DNA of 64,000 nt from Paludibacter jiangxiensis. GTDB taxonomy: Bacteria > Bacteroidota > Bacteroidia > Bacteroidales > Paludibacteraceae. This document shows, piece after piece, positions 35,693 through 47,949 of this stretch (positions are counted from its first letter, which is position 1; each line of letters begins with the position of its first letter). The notes under the pieces were generated by a model. That model searched no databases and was not told the DNA's origin. It was given only the letters and a program-made list of their open reading frames with translations. Both the position numbers and the translations under genes were made by a program. The stretch spans positions 248,001-312,000 of the forward strand of contig NZ_BDCR01000001.1 of assembly GCF_001618385.1 (NCBI RefSeq), in the 5' to 3' direction.

Positions 35693-36526
35693 ATGAAGTT
35701 CACAAAAATGCAAGGCGCCGGAAACGACTACGTTTATGTAAACGGGTTTGTCGAACAGATTGAAGATCCGGCTACGTTAGCGACTGCCATTAGCAACCGT
35801 CACTTCGGCATCGGATCCGACGGTCTGGTTCTCATTTTGCCTTCCGAAACGTGCGACTTCCGCATGCGCATGTTCAACTCCGATGGCTCGGAATCGGAAA
35901 TGTGCGGCAATGCCACCCGTTGTATCGGCAAATTTGTATATGACAAAGGGTTAACCGACAAAACAGAGCTCACGCTCGAAACGCTTGCCGGTGTAAAACA
36001 CCTCACGTTGAACATAGAAAACGGCAAAGTAAACTCCGTTCGTGTCGATATGGGCGAGCCGATTCTTGCTCCCAAACAAATACCCATCAACCTCGACGAA
36101 ACCAGTGTAATCAACTACCCCATCGCTCTTGAAAGCCGCAAGGTAAACATCACTGCAGTTTCCATGGGAAACCCACATGCCGTGATTTTCATGGATTCGC
36201 TCGAAGAACTGGACATACAAAAAAGCGGCCCGAAAGTGGAGCACCATCCACTCTTTCCACGTCGCACCAACACCGAATTCGCACAGGTTATCTCCCCGAC
36301 TCACATCAAAATGAGGGTATGGGAACGCGGTGCCGGTGAAACACTTGCCTGCGGAACAGGAGCTTGTGCAACTGCCGTGGCTGCTGTATTGAATGGCAAA
36401 ACCGAACGTAAAGTAACATTGGAACTCCTCGGCGGAAACCTCGAAATAGAATGGTCGGAAGCCGACAACCACGTCTACATGACCGGTCCGGCAGTAACCG
36501 TTTTCGAAGGAGAATACCTACTGTAA
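35693..36526 (+). CDS. dapF: Diaminopimelate epimerase
   Basis: 277 residues. It converts LL- to meso-diaminopimelate for lysine and peptidoglycan. Both catalytic cysteines are visible: Cys71 in [10 protein letters not shown] and Cys220 in [11 protein letters not shown]. dapL follows after 86 bases, so the last two steps to meso-DAP are encoded together. The gap between them has a GAATCTGTA/TACAGATTC stem (36562-36586). Confidence 0.97.
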   Translation: MKFTKMQGAGNDYVYVNGFVEQIEDPATLATAISNRHFGIGSDGLVLILPSETCDFRMRMFNSDGSESEMCGNATRCIGKFVYDKGLTDKTELTLETLAGVKHLTLNIENGKVNSVRVDMGEPILAPKQIPINLDETSVINYPIALESRKVNITAVSMGNPHAVIFMDSLEELDIQKSGPKVEHHPLFPRRTNTEFAQVISPTHIKMRVWERGAGETLACGTGACATAVAAVLNGKTERKVTLELLGGNLEIEWSEADNHVYMTGPAVTVFEGEYLL

Positions 36527-36612
36527 AATTTACAATTTATTAATTTACAATTAACGATTTAGAATCTGTACCGTCACTACAGATTCCATTTTCAAATCCC
36601 CAAATTAGCAAT

Positions 36613-37845
36613 ATGGCTTTTGTAAACGACAATTTTTTGAATATCCCCGAAACCTATCTTTTTTCGGAGATTGCACGTAAAGTAAATACATACAAGGAAG
36701 AAAATCCATCGGCAAACATCATCCGTCTGGGTATCGGCGACGTAACTCGCCCGCTCGCTCCGGCCGTTATCAAAGCGTTGCATGCTGCCGTTGACGAAAT
36801 GGGCGATGCCAACACTTTCCGTGGTTACGGTCCCGAACAGGGTTACGCTTTCCTGCGCGAAACAATTGTCGCTAAAGATTATACAGCGCGCGGCATCGAC
36901 ATTGCTCCCGACGAAGTATTCGTGAGCGACGGCGCCAAAAGCGACACCGGCAACTTCGGCGACATTCTCGGTCCGAACAACGTAATTGCGGTTACCGACC
37001 CTGTTTATCCCGTTTACGTGGATACAAACGCTATGGCAGGCCGTGCCGGCAAACCGACGGCCGATGGCAAGTGGGAAAAGATTGTTTATTTGCCCTGCAC
37101 AAAGGAGAATAACTTCATCCCCGAACTTCCGGAAACACGTCCCGATGTAATTTATCTCTGCTACCCAAACAACCCGACAGGAACAACCCTGAAGAAAAAC
37201 GAGTTGAAACAATGGGTCGACTACGCACGTGCCAACGACGTACTGATTCTGTTCGATGCAGCTTATGAAGCCTTTATCAGCGAACCGGACGTTCCACATT
37301 CCATCTACGAAATTGAAGGTGCCCGTGAGGTAGCTGTTGAATTCCGCAGCTTCTCTAAAACTGCAGGCTTTACCGGATTACGTTGCGGTTACACTGTCGT
37401 TCCGAAAACGGTATTGGTTAATTCTGCCGAACACGGACGTGTACCACTCAACCGCCTCTGGAACCGCCGCCAGACAACAAAATTCAACGGTACCGCCTAC
37501 ATTGTACAACGTGCCGCCGAAGCTATTTATTCTGCCGAAGGACAACAACAGATCAAAGAAACCATCGCCACTTATATGAACAATGCCGGCATCATCCGCA
37601 AAGGAGTTGAAGCAAAAGGCCTGAGTGCTTTCGGAGGTGTAAACGCGCCATACATCTGGCTAAAAACTCCCGATGGCATCTCATCATGGCAATTCTTCGA
37701 TCGTTTGCTCAACGAAATGAATGTGGTTGGTACTCCGGGGGTTGGCTTCGGCCCTCACGGCGAAGGCTACTTCCGCCTCACTGCATTCGGAAGCCCGGCT
37801 CAAACCGAAGAAGCTATGCAACGCATTGCCAACTGGAAACTGTAA
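36613..37845 (+). CDS. dapL: LL-diaminopimelate aminotransferase
   Basis: 410 residues, fold type I PLP enzyme. The PLP lysine is Lys249 in [15 protein letters not shown]; other signs are the [10 protein letters not shown] loop and [11 protein letters not shown]. DapL makes LL-DAP directly from tetrahydrodipicolinate, bypassing the succinylase and dehydrogenase routes. It sits next to dapF, and asd, a step upstream in the pathway, is at 61 kb. Confidence 0.97.
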   Translation: MAFVNDNFLNIPETYLFSEIARKVNTYKEENPSANIIRLGIGDVTRPLAPAVIKALHAAVDEMGDANTFRGYGPEQGYAFLRETIVAKDYTARGIDIAPDEVFVSDGAKSDTGNFGDILGPNNVIAVTDPVYPVYVDTNAMAGRAGKPTADGKWEKIVYLPCTKENNFIPELPETRPDVIYLCYPNNPTGTTLKKNELKQWVDYARANDVLILFDAAYEAFISEPDVPHSIYEIEGAREVAVEFRSFSKTAGFTGLRCGYTVVPKTVLVNSAEHGRVPLNRLWNRRQTTKFNGTAYIVQRAAEAIYSAEGQQQIKETIATYMNNAGIIRKGVEAKGLSAFGGVNAPYIWLKTPDGISSWQFFDRLLNEMNVVGTPGVGFGPHGEGYFRLTAFGSPAQTEEAMQRIANWKL

Positions 37846-37963
37846 TTAATTAATAATGAAGAATTAATAATTAATAATCTCACCATAGAATGAGAATTTG
37901 CAGTAGCCTTCGGTCTCTGTAAATTCTCATTATTCATTTTTAATTATTAATTATCTACTGACT
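37846..37963. repeat. AT-rich inverted repeat between dapL and the radical SAM gene
   Basis: Nearly the whole gap folds on itself. TTAATAATTAATAAT-like sequence occurs at both ends, and GAATGAGAATTTGCAG pairs with CTGTAAATTCTCATTATTC around CCTTCGG. Could be a terminator or a small palindromic element. Confidence 0.5.
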
Positions 37964-38740
37964 ATGCCTACATTTTTATTCGATAAGATCGTCTTTGGAC
38001 CGGTAAAAAGCCGCCGCTTGGGGACTTCGCTCGGCATCAACCTATTGCCTGTCAATGCTAAAATCTGCACGTTCAACTGCATCTATTGCGAATGCGGATT
38101 CAATTTCAAACCGCAGGAAGCTCACATCCCCACGCGCGAAGAGGTAAAAAATGCCCTCCGGATTGCACTGTCGGAGATGAAAGTGGATAGCAAGAAGCTG
38201 GATGTAATCACCTTCGCGGGCAACGGAGAACCAACCATGCATACCGACTTTGCCGGTATTGTCGACGATACTATTGCCCTTCGAAACGAGTTTTTCCCAG
38301 AGGCAAAGATCAGCGTGTTGTCCAACAGCACCTTGATACACAAGCCGTCTGTATTTGACGCTTTGAACAAAGTGGATAATAATATTCTGAAACTGGATTC
38401 TGTGTTCGACCAGACAATCCGCTTGCTCAACCAACCGGGATCTGCCACTTTTTCGGGCAAATGGCTCATTGAACATCTAAAACGATTCAATGGCAACCTC
38501 ATCATCCAAACGCTCTTTTTACAGGGAGAAATCGAAGGACAACAGATAGACAACACCACAGAGGAAGAGCTGAGTGCGTGGCTGGATGCCGTGAATGAAA
38601 TAAGACCAAAACAGGTTATGATCTACACACTGGCAAGAGACACTCCTGTTCAGGCGCTCAAAAAAGCATCTCACAAGCAACTCTCCCATATTGCAGAGAG
38701 AGTAAAGGCTCTTGGCATCGAAATTTCTGTTTCCGAATAA
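37964..38740 (+). CDS. Radical SAM protein (COG0731-like)
   Basis: 258 residues. The cluster motif CTFNCIYC is at about residues 28-35 after VFGPVKSRRLGTSLGINLLP, which is diagnostic for the branch related to wyosine synthesis proteins. The motif TFAGNGEPTMHTDF follows. It binds a [4Fe-4S] cluster and S-adenosylmethionine; the substrate in bacteria is not established. Single gene. Confidence 0.87.
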   Translation: MPTFLFDKIVFGPVKSRRLGTSLGINLLPVNAKICTFNCIYCECGFNFKPQEAHIPTREEVKNALRIALSEMKVDSKKLDVITFAGNGEPTMHTDFAGIVDDTIALRNEFFPEAKISVLSNSTLIHKPSVFDALNKVDNNILKLDSVFDQTIRLLNQPGSATFSGKWLIEHLKRFNGNLIIQTLFLQGEIEGQQIDNTTEEELSAWLDAVNEIRPKQVMIYTLARDTPVQALKKASHKQLSHIAERVKALGIEISVSE

Positions 38741-38761
38741 TACAGTTTTTGACATTTATTC

Positions 38762-38790
38762 TTTGAGATGGACTTTTTTTTGTATATTCG
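38762..38790 (+). promoter_or_regulatory. Possible promoter of the PpiD-like gene
   Basis: TTTG at 38762-38765 and TATATTCG at 38783-38790 (one mismatch to TAnnTTTG), spacer 17. A leader of about 125 bases follows. Confidence 0.4.
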
Positions 38791-38922
38791 TGCCCTGATT
38801 TTAAAGTTTTAGAAAAGAGTAATGCCGACACGTTCACATCCGCATTGCTACTGACTATAAAACAATTATCGGCCTTAAAATCATAATCAAAACAGAATCA
38901 TATTTTTAACTGAAACAAATCA

Positions 38923-41064
38923 ATGGCAACATTAGAGAAAATTAGAAGCAAAGGAGTATTCCTGTTGATAGTGGTTGGTTTAGCAATGTTTGCTTTCATT
39001 ATCGGCGACTTTCTGAATTCAAGCAAAACCTATTTCGGCCAGCAAAAGCAAAAGATTGGGGTTGTTGACGGAGAAACTGTAAAGTATGCAGATTTCATGG
39101 AAGCTGTCGAACAATTATCAACAGTTTACAAAATTGAAACCGGTCAACAAAATAATGACGAAATGAGCGAACAGATTCGTCAACAGGTATGGGATAACAA
39201 AGTGACTGAAATCCTTTTGGGCAAACAAACTGAAAATGTGGGTATTGCGGTTTCTAAAGATGAATTAAAAGACTTAACCATTGGTAACCATATCAGTCCG
39301 ATCATTTACAGCCGTCGTACTTTTACCGATCCTAAAACAGGTACTTTCAGCAAAGAAGCTCTTCTTGGCTTTCTGACTTCTCTGGATCAGGCTTCAAAAA
39401 GTAAAGACAAACAACATGCAGACGAAGTGAAAGAATACCAACAATATTGGTCATTCCTCGAAAACATGGTAAAACAAAATACTTTACAACAAAAGTACAA
39501 CGCGTTACTTTCTAAAACTATTACAGCCAACTCGCTCGATGCTAAATTCGCATTTGAACGCAGCCAAACATCAGTAAATATGGTTTACACAATGCAACCT
39601 TATTTTACTGTACCCGACGGAGCTGTAAAAGTATCAGAAAGCGAAATCAGTGACCTTTACAAAAAACGCAAAGCTCTTTACAAACAAGAAGCTAATTTCG
39701 ATCTTAAGTATGCTCAATTTGATGTAAAACCGTCAAAAGCAGACTACGCTGAAGTTGAAAAGAAAATCAACAGTCTGCAAAACGGATTTACTACCGCCAC
39801 TGACATTAAAGGTTTCGTAAACTCTAACTCAGAAGAGAAATATATTGACATTGCTCTGACAAAGAAAGAAGTTCCTCCGTTCCTCCAGGATTTTGCTTTC
39901 GGTGGCAAAACCGGTGATGTTGTTGGTCCGAAAATTGAAGGAGATACCTACTACATGGCTAAAATTGTTGAAGGTGGTATCAGTGAACCTGACTCTGTAA
40001 AAATCCGTCACATTGTTCTTCCTGACAGCGAAAGCAAGCTGGCCGACAGTCTTGTTGCTGCAATCAAAGGTGGTGCTAAATTTGCCGACTTAGCTCAAAA
40101 ATTCTCCAAGTTGCAACAAACTGCAGCAAACGGCGGTGAAATTGGTTGGGTACGCCAGATGAATCTTTTACAAAACGGATTCAAACAAGATCTCGTTACA
40201 AAACTTTTCAGAGGTGGTGTTAACGAAGTTATTCTTGACAAACAAACATCTTCTATCCAGATTCTTCAGGTTGAAGAAAAAACGTCAAGCATCAGCAAAG
40301 TAAAACTGGCTTTATTGGCACTGAAAGCTGTTCCCAGCGACCAGACAAGAGAAGCTGTTTACAATCAGGCTAAAGAATTTGCAGCAGCAGCAACCAGCAC
40401 CGAAAAATTCGATCAGGCTGCCAAATCAAAAGGTATCACAGTTCGCCCTGCAAACGGAATAGACCCCAACGCTCCCCGCTTGGGTAACGTGAAGAATACC
40501 CGTACGGTTTTCCGTTGGGCAAACGATGCGAAAGCCGGCTCTACATCAGACGTATTTGAATGTGGCGAACGTAACGATGTTCTTATCGTAGCCAACCTGA
40601 TTGCATCGCATCCGAAAGGATACCGCGATCTGAAAGATGTTTCAGCTGAATTGAAAGCCGAACTCATCAACGACAAGAAAGCTGAAGTGATCACCAAAAA
40701 CATGAACTCAGCAATGGCTACAGCTAAAACTGTTCAAGCTTTGGCTGCTGCTTTGAAACAAAAAACAGACACCGCTTCGAACCTGAACTTCTTCAGTGCA
40801 CAAGCCGGATCTCTTGGAATGGAACCTGCCGTTATCGGAGCTGCTTCTGCTTCTAAACCAAATCAGCTTTCAGCTCCTGTCAAAGGGAAAGCCGGTGTAT
40901 TTGTTTTCAGTGTTGTAAGTGAACAAAAAAGAAACGATAAGTTTAACGCCAAGGCTCAGATTGACATGCTGAATTCCCGTTATGCTTATATGCTTCCTTA
41001 CATGACACTGCAAGTTCTGAAAGACAAAGCAGACATAACAGATAACAGGATCAAGTTCTTCTAA
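38923..41064 (+). CDS. PpiD-like membrane-anchored peptidyl-prolyl isomerase
   Basis: 713 residues with an N-terminal membrane anchor (about 12-30, GVFLLIVVGLAMFAFIIGDFL), a SurA-N-like chaperone region (to about 330), a PpiC rotamase-like domain (about 355-455, with IRHIVLPDSESK and NGGEIGWV) and a helical tail. PpiD acts at the exit of the Sec channel on outgoing proteins. Third parvulin-type chaperone in this window. Its terminator follows 20 bases later. Confidence 0.9.
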   Translation: MATLEKIRSKGVFLLIVVGLAMFAFIIGDFLNSSKTYFGQQKQKIGVVDGETVKYADFMEAVEQLSTVYKIETGQQNNDEMSEQIRQQVWDNKVTEILLGKQTENVGIAVSKDELKDLTIGNHISPIIYSRRTFTDPKTGTFSKEALLGFLTSLDQASKSKDKQHADEVKEYQQYWSFLENMVKQNTLQQKYNALLSKTITANSLDAKFAFERSQTSVNMVYTMQPYFTVPDGAVKVSESEISDLYKKRKALYKQEANFDLKYAQFDVKPSKADYAEVEKKINSLQNGFTTATDIKGFVNSNSEEKYIDIALTKKEVPPFLQDFAFGGKTGDVVGPKIEGDTYYMAKIVEGGISEPDSVKIRHIVLPDSESKLADSLVAAIKGGAKFADLAQKFSKLQQTAANGGEIGWVRQMNLLQNGFKQDLVTKLFRGGVNEVILDKQTSSIQILQVEEKTSSISKVKLALLALKAVPSDQTREAVYNQAKEFAAAATSTEKFDQAAKSKGITVRPANGIDPNAPRLGNVKNTRTVFRWANDAKAGSTSDVFECGERNDVLIVANLIASHPKGYRDLKDVSAELKAELINDKKAEVITKNMNSAMATAKTVQALAAALKQKTDTASNLNFFSAQAGSLGMEPAVIGAASASKPNQLSAPVKGKAGVFVFSVVSEQKRNDKFNAKAQIDMLNSRYAYMLPYMTLQVLKDKADITDNRIKFF

Positions 41065-41379
41065 CTAATCCTCCCTACATAACAAAAAAAGGTTGCCAAA
41101 CGGCAGCCTTTTTTTGTACGTGAATCTATCCTAAACAAGCTTCAACAGCGGTTAAAAAAGCCTGAATCTGACTAATTATCCTACAATATCAAAATTTGTT
41201 ACTACATTTGCACTAATATAAAAAACTATCTGATAAGAATAGCCTTTAATACTTTTATTTGCCTGAATATCAGCCCGCAGACTTTAACATCCGATTAAAA
41301 GGATCATAACGAAGCAAAAGTAAAAGAAGCAAGTGCCGGCAAAAGGTTAAAAAATTTATTTCAAAAACCAATTTTCTTC
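41065..41379. other. Intergenic region with terminator and promoter
   Basis: Holds the terminator of the PpiD-like gene (41083-41115) and a -7 box TACATTTG at 41203-41210 for the DUF6242 gene, then an A-rich leader of about 165 bases in which I see no ORF or clear structure. Confidence 0.5.
41083..41115 (+). terminator. Terminator after the PpiD-like gene
   Basis: AAAGGTTGCC / GGCAGCCTTT with one G-U pair, loop AAAC, then TTTTTTT. Confidence 0.88.
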
Positions 41380-42777
41380 ATGAAACAGCTTAAATATTTG
41401 GTTATTTCTTTGTTCACCTTAGGATTGCTCGTATTTAACTCTTGCCTCAGTAACAGCGTCACAAATTACTCCGACGATGCCCGCGTCTACTCCTTTGGAA
41501 TAAAGAGTGACAGCGTACCTGCATTTGCAAAAGCAAAATTTACTGTTGATCAAACAGGGGGTAGTGCATATAAAACCAACGGATTAATCTACAACGCCGA
41601 CTCTCTCCCTTTCAAAACAAAACTGTACGGCCATTTCAGAGCCATACCTGTCATTTCCACCTACTCGTCGGCTGCTATGTTTTTCAACAAAAAAACCTAC
41701 AAATCAGGCGACTCAATCGATTTCAGAACTAAACAGGTTTTATTAAATTATGCTGCAAATGGAACCGACACATTGTCATATTATGTAGATGTACGCGTTC
41801 ACCAAGTAGAACCGGATTCCATCGCATGGCAATTACGGACATACCCTTCATATGGTTCTTCCGAGACAGAACAAAAGGCAGTCTATTGTAACGATCAGGT
41901 AATGTTGTTTCTGAATAACGGCAGCGCCATTAGCATGTACAGCACTACCGACGCAAAAAGCTGGAACGGAGGATCGACCATTTCAACCTTGCCGGCATCT
42001 GCTTCATTGCAAAACATGATCGTTCTCAACAATGTGATGTATGTGATTGGAGACGGACAAACCATCTATTCCAGCACAAACGGCACATCCTGGAACAAAA
42101 TTACGATTTCATCGGCTAACCAGTTAAAATCACTGATCGCTGGTTATGACAACAAACTGTTTGCCGTTATGTACGACAGCAGCAACAATTACTACGTAGA
42201 AACATCCAGCGACGGAGCCAACTGGTCGGTACAATATCCGATAGCCAACATTGAACTGAATTATAACAACGGCAATAAATTTAACAGTTTCCCGATTTCT
42301 GACTTTGCAGCAACGACTTTCCAGCCTCAGACAGGAAGTCCAAAACTAATGCTAATCGGAGGTAAAGACAAAGCCGGAAGTACTGTAAACTCTGTCTACA
42401 CTTACATGGCTGGCACCGGACAATGGATGGACTTCTCAACAGAAATCAAAGCCGACTCATTCCCTGCCAGCAAAAATGCTTCGTTGATTTGGTACGATAA
42501 CCGCTTAATGCTTTGGGGTGGTACCAATGCTTCAGGCGCTATCGCAAAAGACACATTGCTTTGCTCTAAAACCGAGGGATACATATGGACAAGGCGTGAT
42601 ACACTGGTCAACTTCCCTAAAGTCCTTAATTACAAAACCAGAACTAAAGCTTCTGTTGTAGTCGATAAGTACAACCGAATATTTATGATCGGAGGTAAAG
42701 ATGCCAACGGTAATTTTATCAAAGAAGCCTGGGTAGGGCGAAAAAACAAGTTAGGATTCGGTTTATCTGCTATGTAA
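41380..42777 (+). CDS. DUF6242-type lipoprotein with kelch-like repeats
   Basis: 465 residues. A lipoprotein signal ends at Cys22 (LVFNSC). The N-terminal part (25-155) is beta-rich, followed by kelch-like blades in which phrases such as MLIGGKDKAGS and IFMIGGKDANGNFIKEAWVG repeat. A beta-propeller attached to the outer membrane is likely. Found widely in Bacteroidales as a single gene; function unknown. Confidence 0.82.
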   Translation: MKQLKYLVISLFTLGLLVFNSCLSNSVTNYSDDARVYSFGIKSDSVPAFAKAKFTVDQTGGSAYKTNGLIYNADSLPFKTKLYGHFRAIPVISTYSSAAMFFNKKTYKSGDSIDFRTKQVLLNYAANGTDTLSYYVDVRVHQVEPDSIAWQLRTYPSYGSSETEQKAVYCNDQVMLFLNNGSAISMYSTTDAKSWNGGSTISTLPASASLQNMIVLNNVMYVIGDGQTIYSSTNGTSWNKITISSANQLKSLIAGYDNKLFAVMYDSSNNYYVETSSDGANWSVQYPIANIELNYNNGNKFNSFPISDFAATTFQPQTGSPKLMLIGGKDKAGSTVNSVYTYMAGTGQWMDFSTEIKADSFPASKNASLIWYDNRLMLWGGTNASGAIAKDTLLCSKTEGYIWTRRDTLVNFPKVLNYKTRTKASVVVDKYNRIFMIGGKDANGNFIKEAWVGRKNKLGFGLSAM

Positions 42778-42800
42778 TTTACGCTCCGGATATTTATAAT

Positions 42801-42830
42801 AAAAACTGTTCTTTCGGGAGCAGTTTTTTG
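42801..42830 (+). terminator. Terminator after the DUF6242 gene
   Basis: AAAACTGTTC pairs with GAGCAGTTTT (one G-U), ending in TTTTTTG. It ends only 13 bases before the aroA ATG. Confidence 0.8.
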
Positions 42831-42842
42831 TTTACGCACCAC

Positions 42843-44060
42843 ATGATTCAACTTTTTCCACCGACAACACAACCTGTTACAGGTTCAATAGGCCTGCCGG
42901 CTTCAAAAAGCATCAGCAACAGAGCACTGATCCTCTCAATGCTTAGTAAAAGTACGAAAGAGATCAGCCATTTGGCCGACTGCGACGACACGAAAGTAAT
43001 GCTGGAAACCCTCAAACTGGACAAAAAAACTTTCGATATCGGAGCTGCCGGAACATCTATGCGATTCCTCACAGCTTATTTATCAAACCTACAGGGAAAT
43101 TGGATCTTAACTGGCAGTGAACGCATGAAAAACCGCCCAATCGCCGTTCTAATTGATGCACTCAACCACCTTGGTGCCGACATCGAGTACATAGAAAAGG
43201 CAGGCTATCCCCCACTCCGCATATCAGGGAAAGCGTTACAAGGCGGCAAAATCAAACTTGCTGGTAATATCAGCAGTCAGTACATTTCAGCTTTACTGAT
43301 GATTGCCCCGACGATGAAGAATGGCTTGGAAATGACTTTGGAAGGCAAAATCATCTCTATTCCTTACATCAGGATGACACTTCACATGATGGAGGAATTC
43401 GGTGTGTCTGCAAAATGGGAAGGACAAACCATCACAATCCCTCATCAGGAATACCGCCCAATAGCATTTCACGTTGAGTCAGACTGGTCTGCCGCATCGT
43501 ACTGGTATGCCATTGCTGCACTTTCCAAAGGAAGTTCATTCAAACTATTGGGTCTAAAAAAGGAGAGCACTCAGGGAGATTCTCAGGTAGCAAAGATTTT
43601 CGAATCGTTGGGAATAAAAAGCGAATTCACTGCTGACGGCGTTGTTATTTCTTCTGTGGCCAATCCTGTTTCTAACTTCGTTTACGACTTTATCAATCAA
43701 CCGGATCTTGCCCAAACGGTAGTAGTTTGCTGCTGTTTGCTTAATATCCCATTCTCTTTTTCAGGTTTACAAACGCTGAAGATTAAGGAAACGGATCGGA
43801 TAGCCGCCTTAAAAAACGAAATGGTTAAGTTGGGTTATATACTCGAAGAACCGGAAGATGGCATGCTTGCATGGAACGGGCAACGCACCAACCCCGACTA
43901 CGAACAAGCCATCTGCACCTATGAAGATCACCGCATGGCGATGGCTTTTGCGCCGGCTGCATTGATTCATCCAATCAAAATAGAACATCCAGAAGTAGTT
44001 TCCAAGTCTTACCCGGAATTCTGGTCAGACTTACAAAGCGTAGGTTTCTCTATCAAATAA
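42843..44060 (+). CDS. aroA: 3-phosphoshikimate 1-carboxyvinyltransferase (EPSP synthase)
   Basis: 405 residues from ATG 42843; an in-frame TTG at 42828 falls in the terminator of the preceding gene and is unlikely. It joins shikimate-3-phosphate and phosphoenolpyruvate in aromatic amino acid synthesis. Substrate-binding PASKSISNRALIL lies near the start, GAAGTSMRFLTAYL covers the usual G-x-AGT-MR site, and KIKETDRIAAL and YEDHRMAMAFAP near the end. The protein is slightly short and divergent compared with E. coli AroA, as in other Bacteroidales. Confidence 0.95.
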   Translation: MIQLFPPTTQPVTGSIGLPASKSISNRALILSMLSKSTKEISHLADCDDTKVMLETLKLDKKTFDIGAAGTSMRFLTAYLSNLQGNWILTGSERMKNRPIAVLIDALNHLGADIEYIEKAGYPPLRISGKALQGGKIKLAGNISSQYISALLMIAPTMKNGLEMTLEGKIISIPYIRMTLHMMEEFGVSAKWEGQTITIPHQEYRPIAFHVESDWSAASYWYAIAALSKGSSFKLLGLKKESTQGDSQVAKIFESLGIKSEFTADGVVISSVANPVSNFVYDFINQPDLAQTVVVCCCLLNIPFSFSGLQTLKIKETDRIAALKNEMVKLGYILEEPEDGMLAWNGQRTNPDYEQAICTYEDHRMAMAFAPAALIHPIKIEHPEVVSKSYPEFWSDLQSVGFSIK

Positions 44061-44064
44061 AAAA

Positions 44065-44107
44065 ACGAAGGCTGTCGATCGCAATGATGACAGCCTTCGT
44101 TCTTTTT
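44065..44107. terminator. Bidirectional terminator between aroA and gyrB
   Basis: A 12-base stem ACGAAGGCTGTC / GACAGCCTTCGT (44065-44076, 44089-44100) with A-rich and T-rich flanks; serves both convergent genes. Confidence 0.88.
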
Positions 44108-44117
44108 CTATCTGTTC

Positions 44118-46091
<1,974 letters not shown>

Positions 46092-46124
46092 TTAGAAACA
46101 CGTCATTCTTTTTCAAAAAGCAAA

Positions 46125-46155
46125 CAAAGTTACTATTTATCATCCATATTAACAA
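46125..46155 (-). promoter_or_regulatory. Promoter of gyrB
   Basis: Minus strand: TAACTTTG at 46125-46132 (-7) and a TTG-containing -33 near 46153-46155, spacer about 20. Confidence 0.55.
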
Positions 46156-46192
46156 GCAATTTAAAGCGCTTCAAAGCAAAAAATCGACAAAA

Positions 46193-46230
46193 AAAAGGGC
46201 ATAAATGAAGCGATCCATTTATGCCCTTTT
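46193..46230 (-). terminator. Terminator of the sufS-sufE unit
   Basis: A perfect 15-base stem AAAAGGGCATAAATG / CATTTATGCCCTTTT, loop of 8, running into a long T tract on the minus strand just beyond the sufE stop. Confidence 0.9.
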
Positions 46231-46251
46231 AAGAATAATTTTACAATTAAT

Positions 46252-46671
46252 TTAAGACTTCGCCTTAAAGGCTAAAGCATACAGTTTTATCTGTTTCACC
46301 ATCGACAGGAGGCCATTGGCGCGAGTGGGAGAAAGGTGTTCCTTTAACCCAATTTGATCTATAAAATAGAGTTCGGCCTCCAGAATCTCATCGGGTGTAT
46401 GCCCCGACATCACACGGATAAGCAGAGAGATAATTCCTTTCACAATCACGGCATCGCTTTCGGCCGTAAACACTACCTTACCTTCTTGTTCTGCAGCATC
46501 GAGCCAAACCCGGCTCTGACAGCCTTCAATTAAATTCTGCGGTATTTTTGCTTTCTCATCAATAGGATCGAGCGAGTTTCCGAGATCAATCAGATAAGCA
46601 TATTTATCCATCCAGTCGGAGAACTCGCTAAACTCTTCTATTACCCGATCTTGCGCTTCGTTTATTGTCAT
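46252..46671 (-). CDS. sufE: SufE-type sulfur acceptor
   Basis: 139 residues. SufE accepts the persulfide from SufS and raises its activity. The conserved loop is visible: LIEGCQSRVWLDA contains the acceptor Cys. It lies directly downstream of sufS (54 bases) on the same strand, so donor and acceptor are co-expressed. The short gap between them has repeated AAAGTTNAAAG words, a common filler in this phylum. Confidence 0.94.
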   Translation of the reverse strand: MTINEAQDRVIEEFSEFSDWMDKYAYLIDLGNSLDPIDEKAKIPQNLIEGCQSRVWLDAAEQEGKVVFTAESDAVIVKGIISLLIRVMSGHTPDEILEAELYFIDQIGLKEHLSPTRANGLLSMVKQIKLYALAFKAKS

Positions 46672-46725
46672 TATTTAAAGTTCAAAGTTAAAAATCTAAA
46701 GTTGAAAGCAGACAGAGTCAGCTTA

Positions 46726-47949
46726 TTAAAACATTTTTTGTACCCGGTCGACAGCCGCCACCAGCGCATCAATTTCTTCTTTGGTATTATAAAAAGCGAA
46801 CGAAGCTCTGATCGTTCCTTCAATGCCTAATGTGTGCATTAACGGCATGGCACAATGATGCCCGGTGCGCACCGCAATTCCAAGTTTGTCGAGCAGGGTT
46901 CCCATGTCGAAATGATGAATATCGCGCACAAGGAATGAGATGACACTTGCTTTTTCGGCTGCAGTTCCAAAAATGCGCATCCCGTCGATTTTCATCAACT
47001 GTTCGGTGGCATACTGCAACAACTGATGTTCGTAGTCTCCGATAGCTTTCAGACCAAACTTCTGCATATAGCGGATTGCCTCGCCCAACGCAACCGAACC
47101 GACATAATCAGGAGTTCCGGCTTCGAATTTAAACGGAAGTTCGGCATAAGTCGTTTTCTCGTAGGTGACAGTTGCGATCATCTCGCCACCACCGTGGTAC
47201 GGAGGCAACTGCTCCAGCCATTTTTCCTTCCCGTACAACACGCCGATACCGTTAGGCCCGTACATTTTGTGTCCGGAAAAGACATAAAAATCGGCATCCA
47301 GAGCTTGTACGTCAACCGGCATATGCGAAACCGCCTGTGCTCCATCCACCAGCACCGGAATGTTGTGTGCATGTGCTTCGGCAATAATCTTTGCCACCGG
47401 ATTTACAGTCCCCATTACATTAGAAATATGAGCAACGGAAACTAATTTTGTTTTTGGAGAAAGCAGTTTGGAGAAAGCCTCCATATCCAACTCGCCACGT
47501 TCATTGAAGGGTACAACTTTCAACACAATGCCTTTCCGGTCTCGCAGCAATTGCCAGGGAACGATATTGGCATGATGTTCCATGCCGGTAATCAGGATTT
47601 CGTCGCCTTCGTTGCAAAAGGTCTCTCCGAACGAAGTTGCGATAAGATTAATTGCCTCGGTTGTTCCACGGGTAAAAATAATTTCGCGCGACTCGGCAGC
47701 ATTGATAAAAGCCTGTACCGTTTGGCGCGCCTCTTCGTGCGCTTCGGTTGCCACCTGACTCAGGTAATGAACTCCGCGGTGAATATTAGCGTTTTGGTTG
47801 TAATAAACCTTCTCGATCGCCTCCACCACACAACGGGGTTTCTGCGATGTGGCCGCATTGTCGAAATAGACCAACGGACGGTCGTAAACAGTGCGGGAAA
47901 GTATGGGAAAATCGGCCCGTATGGCCGCAATATCTAAAGTGGTATCCAC
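46726..47949 (-). CDS. sufS: Cysteine desulfurase SufS
   Basis: 407 residues, class II cysteine desulfurase with PLP. Lys in VFSGHKMYGPNGIG binds PLP, and the catalytic Cys is in VRTGHHCAMPLM; VYFDNAATSQKP marks the start. It releases sulfur from cysteine for iron-sulfur cluster assembly. sufE follows, but sufB, sufC and sufD are not in the window, so the usual suf operon is split or lies elsewhere. Confidence 0.95.
   Translation of the reverse strand: MDTTLDIAAIRADFPILSRTVYDRPLVYFDNAATSQKPRCVVEAIEKVYYNQNANIHRGVHYLSQVATEAHEEARQTVQAFINAAESREIIFTRGTTEAINLIATSFGETFCNEGDEILITGMEHHANIVPWQLLRDRKGIVLKVVPFNERGELDMEAFSKLLSPKTKLVSVAHISNVMGTVNPVAKIIAEAHAHNIPVLVDGAQAVSHMPVDVQALDADFYVFSGHKMYGPNGIGVLYGKEKWLEQLPPYHGGGEMIATVTYEKTTYAELPFKFEAGTPDYVGSVALGEAIRYMQKFGLKAIGDYEHQLLQYATEQLMKIDGMRIFGTAAEKASVISFLVRDIHHFDMGTLLDKLGIAVRTGHHCAMPLMHTLGIEGTIRASFAFYNTKEEIDALVAAVDRVQKMF

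Noticed and set aside
42828-42842. TTG start for aroA
   Set aside because: It falls inside the T tract of the preceding terminator; the ATG at 42843 matches the family's start.
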